DNA of 41,521 nt from Candidatus Omnitrophota bacterium (lineage in GTDB: Bacteria > Omnitrophota > Gorgyraeia > Zapsychrales > Fredricksoniimonadaceae), in NCBI GenBank assembly GCA_015233335.1, contig JADFXX010000015.1, positions 550-42,070 of the forward strand, given 5' to 3'. Under the pieces are notes generated by a model, which was not told the origin of the DNA, did no database searches, and saw only the letters and a list, made by a program, of their open reading frames with translations. A program made the position numbers and the translations under genes. Shown here piece by piece: positions 1-6,494 of this stretch. The stretch's first letter is position 1; every line of letters begins with the position of its first letter.

Positions 1-65
1 AAGGGCACAGACTGTAAATCTGTTGCGTCCGCGCTTCGAAGGTTCGAATCCTTCCCTGCCCACCA
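1..65 (+). tRNA. tRNA-Tyr (GUA), 5' end cut by window edge
   Basis: The visible part holds the anticodon arm (stem ACAGA/TCTGT, anticodon GTA at 14-16), a long class II variable arm as expected for bacterial tRNA-Tyr, a T arm (GAAGG/CCTTC around TTCGAAT, 38-54), the 3' acceptor strand CCTGCCC (55-61), discriminator A62 and an encoded CCA (63-65). The acceptor and D arm lie before the window. The tRNA-Gly that follows suggests a Tyr-Gly tRNA operon. Confidence 0.93.
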
Positions 66-80
66 TTTTTTCCTTAAAAA

Positions 81-113
81 GAAAAATTTCTACCCCGAAG
101 GGAGAAATTTTTC
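81..113 (+). terminator. Strong hairpin after tRNA-Tyr, possible terminator
   Basis: An 11-bp perfect stem (81-91 with 103-113) is followed, after one bulged A, by CCC/GGG around a CGAA loop. The 3' strand ends in a U-rich run, so the inner stem plus AUUUUUC could act as an intrinsic terminator on the plus strand. On the minus strand the hairpin is followed by TTTTT as well, so it could work both ways. It sits inside a larger inverted repeat (59-72 with 128-141). Whether tRNA-Gly is co-transcribed cannot be decided from sequence. Confidence 0.5.
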
Positions 114-139
114 TGGCAGTTATTAGAGAAAAAATGGTG

Positions 140-171
140 GGGTCTGATGAGCCAACTGGCGAATCAGACCC
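140..171 (+). other. Stable hairpin with tandem G-A internal loop in the tRNA spacer
   Basis: Nine perfect base pairs (140-148 with 163-171) enclose a symmetric GA/GA internal loop (149-150, 161-162), a GCC/GGC stem and an AACT loop. Tandem sheared G-A pairs are a well-known stabilising RNA motif. The feature ends 27 nt before tRNA-Gly, so it may take part in processing of the precursor. The string also resembles part of a hammerhead ribozyme core, but the third helix is absent. Confidence 0.5.
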
Positions 172-198
172 GAATAAGATATGGCTGTACTTACTGAC

Positions 199-272
199 GC
201 GGGAGTAGTTCAGTGGTAGAACTCCAGCCTTCCAAGCTGGTAACGACGGTTCGATTCCGTTCTCCCGCTCCA
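199..272 (+). tRNA. tRNA-Gly (UCC)
   Basis: A complete cloverleaf: acceptor GCGGGAG (199-205) with CTCCCGC (262-268), D arm with AGTGGTAGA, anticodon stem CCAGC/GCTGG around CT-TCC-AA, T arm with TTCGATT, discriminator T269 and encoded CCA at 270-272. The anticodon TCC reads GGA/GGG glycine codons. It ends 23 nt before the next start codon. Confidence 0.96.
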
Positions 273-295
273 GAGCATCTTACCTTAAGGAGTCT

Positions 296-1000
296 ATGAA
301 AGTAACCCTGCTAATTCCGACTCTCAACGAAGCTGTAGGCATGCGTTCTATTATGCCTAAGGTTAAAAAAGAGTGGGTCGACCAGATTTTGGTTGTCGAT
401 GGCAAATCCAAGGACGGTACTGCCGATATCGCACGCCAGATGGGCTATGATGTGGTCATTCAGGAAACTCCGGGCATCCGCGGAGCGTATATGGATGCCC
501 TGCCCATGATCAAAGGTGATGTCATTCTGACCTTCAGTCCTGACGGCAACTCCATACCGGAGCTCATTCCCGTATGCATTAATAAGTTAAAAGAAGGTTA
601 CGATATGGTCATTGTATCGCGCTATGCCAAGGGCGCTAAGAGTTACGATGATGACGCAGTGACAGGTTTTGGCAATAAATTATTTACCGGTTCCATTAAT
701 TTCCTGCATCATGCCCAATATACGGATGCCATGGTTATTTACCGGGCTTATTATAAGAAACTGATCTATGATCTCGATCTGGATAAAGACTCTAGTTATT
801 CTTTTGAAGAGAACCTTTTTAGGACAAAGATCAGCTGGGAGCCTTTATTGTCAATCCGTGCGGCTAAGCGCAGACTACGGCTTGCAGATATCCCCGGTGA
901 TGAACCGGCACGCGAAGGCGGAGAACGGAAATTGCAGGTTTTAAAATGGGGCGCAGCTTATATGTTTGAAATCTGGCGGGAAATCTTTATTTGGCGCTAG
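296..1000 (+). CDS. Glycosyltransferase family 2 (DPM1/dolichol-phosphate-mannose synthase-like)
   Basis: A 234-residue soluble GT-A fold enzyme. The N-terminus shows the family 2 opening TLLIPTLNEA (4-13), then VVDGKSKDGT, the place where NDP-sugar is bound, and a metal-binding SPDG motif around residue 82, where a canonical enzyme has DxD or DADG. The length fits the short DPM1-like class that loads a sugar onto a lipid phosphate. A good ribosome binding site, AAGGAG, lies 6 nt before the ATG. The sugar and acceptor are unknown. The tRNA-Gly lies just upstream and gpsA starts 9 nt downstream, so the gene is probably co-transcribed with gpsA. Confidence 0.85.
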   Translation: MKVTLLIPTLNEAVGMRSIMPKVKKEWVDQILVVDGKSKDGTADIARQMGYDVVIQETPGIRGAYMDALPMIKGDVILTFSPDGNSIPELIPVCINKLKEGYDMVIVSRYAKGAKSYDDDAVTGFGNKLFTGSINFLHHAQYTDAMVIYRAYYKKLIYDLDLDKDSSYSFEENLFRTKISWEPLLSIRAAKRRLRLADIPGDEPAREGGERKLQVLKWGAAYMFEIWREIFIWR

Positions 1001-1009
1001 TCCTCAACT

Positions 1010-2008
1010 ATGGTAATGATCAAAAAAATCAGTATCATCGGAGATGGGGCTTGGGGGACGACCTTGAGCATACATCTGGCCCGTAAGAATTATCCGGTGA
1101 CATTATGGGGCGCGTTTCCTAAGTATGTGGCCCAAACGGCCCAACGACGCGAAAATAAGAAATTCTTGCCGGGTTTTAAAATCCCATCACAAGTACACTT
1201 AACTTCCAATATTGATGAAGCCGTTTTATTTGGGGATTTAGTTGTTTTATCTGTCCCGTCTGAATATTTGACCGACACATTAACCAAGATCCAAACTGTC
1301 CGTACCAAGGGAAAAGTGTTTGTCAGCGTCATTAAAGGCATACATCCGGGTTCTTATCAACGCATGTCCCAGATCATAGAGGCCCATTTAAGGGGTGTAT
1401 CATTGGTTGTGTTATCAGGGCCGACGATTGCCCGCGAGGTGGCCCAAGGTATTCCAACCACTGCGGTGGCGGCTTGCCACAATAAAAATCTGGCTGAATC
1501 AGTTCAAAAAGTCTTTAATTCAAAAACTTTCCGTATTTATACAAATACGGATGTTGCCGGCGTTGAAATTGCCGGGAGTGTTAAGAATGTTATTGCGTTG
1601 GCCTGTGGTATTTGCGATGGATTAAAACTTGGCACGAACACGAAGGCTGCCATTTTAACCCGGGGTCTTGCGGAAATAACCCGTTTAGGGATTGCCCTTG
1701 GTTGTCGACGGGAGACATTTTATGGTTTGGCGGGGCTGGGGGATTTGGCAACAACATGTTTTTCCCCCAATAGCCGAAATCGCAGTGTTGGTGAGGCATT
1801 AGGGCAGGGCCGAAAGATTAAGGACATATTAGCTCATATGGATGCGGTGGCCGAAGGTGTTGGGACAGCACACGCGGTGTATCATTGGGCAGCTAAAAAG
1901 AAGATCGCTATGCCCATTGTAGGCGAGGTCTACAAGATCATTTATGAAAATAAGCCTGTTTGTAAAGCAATGGGTGATTTGATGAGCCGCTCTTTAAAAT
2001 CAGAGTAG
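1010..2008 (+). CDS. gpsA: NAD(P)H-dependent glycerol-3-phosphate dehydrogenase
   Basis: The enzyme reduces dihydroxyacetone phosphate to sn-glycerol 3-phosphate for phospholipid synthesis in the cytoplasm. The protein has 332 residues, the normal length. It shows the Rossmann motif GDGAWGTT (11-18), the active-site lysines K109 (SVIKGI) and K192 (AGSVKNV), and the family signature GLAGLGDLATTC. Two in-frame ATGs (1010 and 1016) lie close together and neither has a clear Shine-Dalgarno sequence; the first is chosen. DHAP is also the predicted product of the aldolase at 31835, but the two genes are far apart, so no direct link is claimed. Confidence 0.95.
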   Translation: MVMIKKISIIGDGAWGTTLSIHLARKNYPVTLWGAFPKYVAQTAQRRENKKFLPGFKIPSQVHLTSNIDEAVLFGDLVVLSVPSEYLTDTLTKIQTVRTKGKVFVSVIKGIHPGSYQRMSQIIEAHLRGVSLVVLSGPTIAREVAQGIPTTAVAACHNKNLAESVQKVFNSKTFRIYTNTDVAGVEIAGSVKNVIALACGICDGLKLGTNTKAAILTRGLAEITRLGIALGCRRETFYGLAGLGDLATTCFSPNSRNRSVGEALGQGRKIKDILAHMDAVAEGVGTAHAVYHWAAKKKIAMPIVGEVYKIIYENKPVCKAMGDLMSRSLKSE

Positions 2009-2069
2009 TTTTTTGTGCGATATCATTGAAGAAATTTTACGTTAACGTTATAATTGGGCCTTTTTTGAA

Positions 2070-2098
2070 TTGACAAAGAAAAAAATATGAATTAGACT
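2070..2098 (+). promoter_or_regulatory. Sigma-70-type promoter
   Basis: The -35 box TTGACA (2070-2075) and -10 box TAGACT (2093-2098) are separated by 17 nt. The predicted start near 2105 gives a leader of about 59 nt before the small gene at 2164. A 10-nt palindrome ACGTTAACGT lies just upstream (around 2039-2048) and could be an operator; this is speculative. Confidence 0.65.
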
Positions 2099-2163
2099 CA
2101 CACATAAACATTAACATTGCTTTTTATAGTCATCAAATAAGCAGGTATAAACAGGAGGAATGG

Positions 2164-2337
2164 ATGGAGAAATTATCTTTTTATGATGTGAAGACAAAAA
2201 GCAAATTTGAAACCGATGATTATCAAGTTAAAGAAAAAAGTGGACGTTTTTTCGCAGTTGCTAAATCTCTTAAGGGCCCGCATGAGTGCTGGCGCGTGTT
2301 AAGCAAGGACCAGGCTGCCAAGCTAAAAAAGAAATAA
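2164..2337 (+). CDS. Small conserved-looking protein of unknown function (57 aa)
   Basis: The product begins MEKLSFYDVKTKSKFETDD and ends in a lysine-rich tail. It contains a central Gly-Arg-Phe-Phe-Ala-Val-Ala stretch, the pattern of a small beta-sheet fold. There is no signal peptide or membrane segment. A perfect AGGAGG (2153-2158) lies 5 nt before the ATG and a good promoter lies 66 nt upstream, so it is very likely expressed. An ATG at 2160 is out of frame and hits a stop after eight codons. The rsfS reading frame begins right after it, which suggests translational coupling. No family is recognised with certainty. Confidence 0.8.
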   Translation: MEKLSFYDVKTKSKFETDDYQVKEKSGRFFAVAKSLKGPHECWRVLSKDQAAKLKKK

Positions 2338-2416
2338 AACGAAAGAAGAGTTTATTCGTAAGAAAGTTTCGTCGTCCCAACGATTAGCTAAAAGCGTTGC
2401 AGAATTTGCCGATGGA

Positions 2417-2758
2417 ATGAAGGCGCAGGACATCGTCATCTTAGATATGCGTGATTTAGTTAATTTTTGTGACTATTTTGTTATTGCAACAGGGACATCA
2501 GAGCGTGCCGCTCAAGCTATTGCCGAAGGCATTGAAGAAAGGCTGAAGGCAAAGGGCTTTGAGGCGAACTTCAGCCGCAGTTTGAAAGCTTTGAAGGGCC
2601 AGCAATTATCACTGGAAAATGGTATTTGGGTTTTATTGGATATGGGGGATGTGGTGGCCCATATTTTTGAACCTAAGGCCCGCGAGTTTTATGGCCTTGA
2701 GCATCTCTGGCAGGACGCTGTTAAAATTGAGTACAAGTCCCGTGGCAAAAAAAAGTAA
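2417..2758 (+). CDS. rsfS: Ribosome silencing factor RsfS (RsfS/YbeB/Iojap)
   Basis: RsfS binds ribosomal protein uL14 and blocks subunit joining when nutrients are scarce. From the first ATG the product has 113 residues with the family core AQDIVILDMRDLVNFCDYFVIATGTSERAAQAIAEGI split over residues 3-39, and later WVLLDMGDVVAHIFEPKAREFYGLEHLW. Homologues carry about 20 residues before the QDI motif, and the frame stays open upstream with a fitting sequence (SSQRLAKSVAEFADG). There is no ATG, GTG or TTG in that stretch; an ATT at 2354 or an ACG at 2339 are the only candidates. The real start is therefore probably upstream of 2417. Confidence 0.9.
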   Translation: MKAQDIVILDMRDLVNFCDYFVIATGTSERAAQAIAEGIEERLKAKGFEANFSRSLKALKGQQLSLENGIWVLLDMGDVVAHIFEPKAREFYGLEHLWQDAVKIEYKSRGKKK

Positions 2759-2772
2759 CTCTTGTATGATTT

Positions 2773-2812
2773 TAAAAGGCCCCTTGAAAAAAATGATCAA
2801 GGGGCTTTTTTT
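2773..2812 (+). terminator. Rho-independent terminator between rsfS and argS
   Basis: GCCCCTTGA (2779-2787) pairs with TCAAGGGGC (2797-2805) around a 9-nt A-rich loop, and a run of seven T follows (2806-2812). An A-tract before the stem makes it extendable. It ends 5 nt before the argS ATG, so its 3' strand covers the only purine-rich sequence that could bind the ribosome for argS. Confidence 0.85.
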
Positions 2813-2817
2813 ACCCT

Positions 2818-4485
2818 ATGTTTGCTGATATCCGTTGCCAATTAAAAAACCTGATCGTTGAATCCCTCCGGTCCTATAGTGTTTCTGCGCCGGCGGTGCT
2901 TATTGATGTGCCCGCAGACAAACTGCATGGAGAGTTTTCATGTAACATCGCGTTACAACTAAGCCGTGTTCTTAAAAAGAACCCTGTGCTCATTGCCCAG
3001 GAAGTGGTTTTGCGTTTAGACGGACTTCTTAAGGAAGGCCCTTTAAAGGGAATTATTTCGAAGATTGAAATCAAGCCGCCGGGATTTATCAATTTTTATT
3101 TATCACCTGAAGGATTTTATGGAGTTTTGTATGATGTTTTTCTAAGTCAAGAAAGTTATGGGGCGTCAGATTTTGGCCAATCCCAAAAATTTTGCCTGGA
3201 ATTTGTCAGCGCCAATCCTACCGGCCCCCTGACTGTTGCCCACGGCCGCCAGGCGGCGGTGGGGGACACCTTGGTCAATATTTTGAATACTGTGGGATTT
3301 GATGCCCAGAGAGAATATTATGTTAATGATGAAGGCAATCAGATCAATATTCTAGGCCGTTCGATCAAAGCGCGTGCCCAACAGATTTTAGGCCAAGATA
3401 TTCTTTTCCCCGAAGATGGTTATCAAGGCGATTATATCCGCACCATGGCCGGAGAATTTATTAAGCAGCAGGGTATTTTAACCCTTACGGATCTAAACCT
3501 GCGTGAAGAGATTGCCTTTAGACAATTCGGCGTCGCAACCCTGATGGAGATGATAAAGAAGGATTTAGAAGATTTTGGAGTGAATTTTGATATTTGGTCC
3601 TATCAATCGAGGATCGCCGGTGTTAAGGCAATCGAAGATCTTCTGTCGAGTTTAAAGGCCAAGGGGTTTGTTTATGAGAATGAAGGGGCATGGTGGTTTA
3701 AATCAACCCTATGGGGTGATGATAAAGACCGGGTGGTGAGAAAAAGCGACGGACAATACACTTATCTGACCCCGGATATTGTTTATCATCAGGATAAATT
3801 CACTCGTGGTTTTAAGCGGATTGTTAATATTTTAGGACCGGATCATCATGGCTATATCCCACGCATTAAGGCTGCTGCAGGGGCTTTAGGATATTCTCCG
3901 GATGATTTGGACATACTGATTGTGCAATTAGCTACCATTTACCGTGATGGCAGGGAAGTGTCCATGTCAACCCGCCGAGGTGAATTTATTTCATTGCGCG
4001 AAGTGATCAATGAGGTGGGCCGTGATGCAGCCAGGTTTTTCTTTTTAATGCGCCAGACAAGTGCCCATTTGGAATTTGATCTGGAATTGGCTAAAAAACA
4101 GAGCTCTGAAAATCCGGTTTATTATATCCAATACGCCCATGCGCGTATTCACAGCATTATTCGTCGCGCAAAAGAGGATTCCCAGCTCATGCCTAAGACC
4201 CAAGGAATAAAATATTTAAATCAGGTCGAAGAAATAGACCTTATGCGTAAAATCGGTTTATATCCCGATATTTTGATCGCATCTGCCAAGAGCCTCGAGC
4301 CTTTTAGTCTGGTGCGTTATCTGCAGGAGTTGGCGCAAGCTTTTCATAAATTCTATGATTCTTGCCGTGTCCTTGACGAAAACAAGGAGCTTTCTGCCGA
4401 GCGTTTGGCGTTGATTGATGCGGCTCGGGTAGTTCTAGGAAACGGATTAAGGCTTTTAGGAGTCAGCACGCCCCAGAAGATGTAA
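2818..4485 (+). CDS. argS: Arginyl-tRNA synthetase
   Basis: A class I synthetase that charges tRNA-Arg. The 555 residues give the usual order: an N-terminal additional domain (1-110), the catalytic Rossmann fold with SANPTGPLTVAHGR (about 136-149) as the HIGH region, and the REVSMSTRRGE segment that stands for KMSK, then the C-terminal anticodon-binding DALR domain with YYIQYAHARI. The HIGH motif is loose (TVAH in place of HIGH or HVGH) and KMSK is replaced by SMST, as in many bacterial ArgRS. The start follows a terminator almost directly and lacks a free Shine-Dalgarno sequence. recJ follows 6 nt downstream. Confidence 0.95.
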   Translation: MFADIRCQLKNLIVESLRSYSVSAPAVLIDVPADKLHGEFSCNIALQLSRVLKKNPVLIAQEVVLRLDGLLKEGPLKGIISKIEIKPPGFINFYLSPEGFYGVLYDVFLSQESYGASDFGQSQKFCLEFVSANPTGPLTVAHGRQAAVGDTLVNILNTVGFDAQREYYVNDEGNQINILGRSIKARAQQILGQDILFPEDGYQGDYIRTMAGEFIKQQGILTLTDLNLREEIAFRQFGVATLMEMIKKDLEDFGVNFDIWSYQSRIAGVKAIEDLLSSLKAKGFVYENEGAWWFKSTLWGDDKDRVVRKSDGQYTYLTPDIVYHQDKFTRGFKRIVNILGPDHHGYIPRIKAAAGALGYSPDDLDILIVQLATIYRDGREVSMSTRRGEFISLREVINEVGRDAARFFFLMRQTSAHLEFDLELAKKQSSENPVYYIQYAHARIHSIIRRAKEDSQLMPKTQGIKYLNQVEEIDLMRKIGLYPDILIASAKSLEPFSLVRYLQELAQAFHKFYDSCRVLDENKELSAERLALIDAARVVLGNGLRLLGVSTPQKM

Positions 4486-4491
4486 ATTCCT

Positions 4492-6168
4492 ATGATAAAA
4501 CAATGGACGATCAAGCCTTGTAACCCTCAAAAACAAAAAGATTTAAGCGACGCATTAGGTATTCATCCGATCATAGCCCAGCTTTTGATCAACCGCCAGA
4601 TTGTCACCGTTGACGATGCCAAGATGTTCTTGTCTTCTGATATCTCCTCTTTATATGACCCGTTTTTACTTAAGGACATGGATCGCGCGGTCACTCGTAT
4701 CAAGCAGGCCCAAATGAGATCTGAAAAGATTCTTATTTATGGAGATTATGATGTGGATGGAGTGACTTCCAGTGCTTTGCTGCGCCGGCTTTTTAATCGG
4801 CTTAAAATACAAGCTGTTAATTATATTCCGCACCGCATGGATGAAGGTTATGGCCTAAATGACGAAGTGGCGGAATTTGCCAAATCCCAGAATATCCATT
4901 TGCTTATTACAGTCGACTGCGGTATTAACGCGTTTGACCCTATAGAGGCGCTTAACATGGCCGGCATTGATGTGATTGTCATTGACCACCATGAACCTGA
5001 GGGGGACAGGATTCCGCCGGCATTGGCGGTCATTGATCCTAAACAGGGGGTTTGTTCGTATCCTTTTAAAAATTTATCTGCTGTTGGTTTAGTTGCCAAG
5101 TTGACGCAGGCGACCCTTGGGTTCATGCCGCAAGAGGATTTAGATCTGGTGGCGATTGGGACAGTAGCTGACGTTGTAGTTTTGCTCTCAGAGAATCGTG
5201 TTTATGTGAAAAATGGGCTTCCTTGCATAGAACAAACGAAAAAGCCGGGGTTAAAAGCATTGCTGGAAGTTGCCAAGATCGCGGGAAAGAAAATGAAACC
5301 ATATTATATCGGGTTCATATTAGGGCCGCGGTTAAATGCTGCCGGACGTATGGACTCGGCATCTGTTTCCTTAGACCTTCTTTTATCAGAAAATTCCGAA
5401 GATGCTTATGCGTTGGCTTGTAGTTTAGAGGCCCATAATCAAACCCGCCAAAAGATGCAAAGTACCGTGGTTGAAGAAGCGATTTCCATGATTGAAGCAG
5501 ATGAAATACTCAAAGCCCAGGATATTTTGGTTGTTCACAAGCAGGGCTGGCACAAAGGGGTGTTAGGCATCGTCGCCAGCCGCATTGTGGAGAAATATTA
5601 CCGCCCGACTGTTGTAATTTCTGTCCAGGATGGGATGGGAACCGGTTCAGCCCGATCGATCAATGGGTTTCATTTACACGAGGCGTTAACGAGCTGCGCC
5701 GGGGTCTTGGAGAATTTTGGGGGGCACAAGCGGGCCGCGGGGCTACGTTTGAAAGATTATAATATTGATAATTTTCGTCAAGCGATCAATGATTTTGCCC
5801 ATTTGTCGTTACCTCCTGAAAAACTGACCCCTACTTTAGAAATTGATATTGAAATACCTTTGAATGCGATTGATTTGAATTTGGTTGAGATCATTGCGTC
5901 CATGGAACCTCATGGGGAAGGCAATCCGGCGCCGGTATTTTGTTCACGTTCTGTTACCGTCAAAAGTCCGCCGTCGTTATTAGGCCGTGATACGATCAAA
6001 TTTTGGGTCAGTGACGGTGTAAAGACTTTGAGCGCGGTAGGATTCGGGATGGGTTCTTTTAAAGATAAGGTAAAGCTTGGATCGAAGCTGGATTTGGCAT
6101 ATAGCATCAGTATTGACGACTGGAATAAGGCTCCAGCCGTTCAACTGATGCTCAAAGATATCAAATAA
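4492..6168 (+). CDS. recJ: Single-stranded-DNA-specific exonuclease RecJ
   Basis: A 5'-3' exonuclease on single-stranded DNA in recombination and mismatch repair. Motifs of the DHH phosphoesterase core are intact: GDYDVDGVTSS (84-94), DCG (142-144), the signature DHH (165-167), and later a GTVADVV motif. The DHHA1 domain shows GGHKRAAG, and an OB-fold region lies C-terminal. At 558 residues it is a standard bacterial RecJ. It ends only 4 nt before the stop of the convergent rpmB gene. Confidence 0.95.
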   Translation: MIKQWTIKPCNPQKQKDLSDALGIHPIIAQLLINRQIVTVDDAKMFLSSDISSLYDPFLLKDMDRAVTRIKQAQMRSEKILIYGDYDVDGVTSSALLRRLFNRLKIQAVNYIPHRMDEGYGLNDEVAEFAKSQNIHLLITVDCGINAFDPIEALNMAGIDVIVIDHHEPEGDRIPPALAVIDPKQGVCSYPFKNLSAVGLVAKLTQATLGFMPQEDLDLVAIGTVADVVVLLSENRVYVKNGLPCIEQTKKPGLKALLEVAKIAGKKMKPYYIGFILGPRLNAAGRMDSASVSLDLLLSENSEDAYALACSLEAHNQTRQKMQSTVVEEAISMIEADEILKAQDILVVHKQGWHKGVLGIVASRIVEKYYRPTVVISVQDGMGTGSARSINGFHLHEALTSCAGVLENFGGHKRAAGLRLKDYNIDNFRQAINDFAHLSLPPEKLTPTLEIDIEIPLNAIDLNLVEIIASMEPHGEGNPAPVFCSRSVTVKSPPSLLGRDTIKFWVSDGVKTLSAVGFGMGSFKDKVKLGSKLDLAYSISIDDWNKAPAVQLMLKDIK

Positions 6169-6172
6169 AGTA

Positions 6173-6400
6173 TTAAGCCGCGCGGATGACTTTATTGGCC
6201 TGTATGCAGCTCGTGCACACTAAGGCCCTTTGGACCCTGCCGTTTAAGGTGATCTTGATGCGTTGCAAGTTAGGAAGGACCATGCGGAAACATTTACCGA
6301 CGACTTTGGAACCGGCGCCGCCTTTTTTCTTTTCCATACCGCGTCTTTTATATTTTCTTCCGGATGCCGGGCCTTTGGCGCAAACAATACAGGATCTCAT
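6173..6400 (-). CDS. rpmB: Large ribosomal subunit protein bL28
   Basis: A 75-residue protein beginning MRSCIVCAKGP and containing MVLPNLQRIKITLNG and CTSC. The two CxxC pairs (SCIVCAK and VCTSC) form a zinc-ribbon, so this is the zinc-binding type of bL28. An ATG 24 nt further upstream is possible, but the chosen one has AAAGGA at a spacing of about 8 nt and leads directly into the conserved N-terminus. It is the only minus-strand gene in the window and has its own promoter. It converges on recJ with a 4-nt gap and no room for a separate terminator. Confidence 0.93.
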   Translation of the reverse strand: MRSCIVCAKGPASGRKYKRRGMEKKKGGAGSKVVGKCFRMVLPNLQRIKITLNGRVQRALVCTSCIQANKVIRAA

Positions 6401-6449
6401 GGATTTTCCTTTGTGTGATAGCAATTTTCAGATCAAAATTTGAATCTTA

Positions 6450-6477
6450 AATATACTTGAAATCATTCGTTTGTCAA
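6450..6477 (-). promoter_or_regulatory. Strong sigma-70 promoter for rpmB
   Basis: Read on the minus strand, the -35 box is a perfect TTGACA (6477-6472), the spacer has 16 nt and the -10 box is TATATT (6455-6450). Transcription would start near 6443 and give a leader of about 43 nt before rpmB. The element lies in the short gap to the oppositely oriented peptidase gene, which argues against the TTG start at 6471 for that gene. Confidence 0.8.
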
Positions 6478-6494
6478 GGGTATTTATAACTAAT

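Noticed and set aside
140..171. A hammerhead ribozyme
   Set aside because: Base 15.1 is U in place of A, no NUH cleavage site with a pairing helix III is found up- or downstream, and the flanks close as a simple 9-bp stem.
6186..6443. An 85-codon plus-strand frame over rpmB
   Set aside because: It is the antisense shadow of rpmB, which has a family match, ribosome binding site and strong promoter.
6471..6494. TTG start extending the M3 peptidase by eight residues
   Set aside because: It falls inside the -35 box of the rpmB promoter, and the added residues are not typical of the family.
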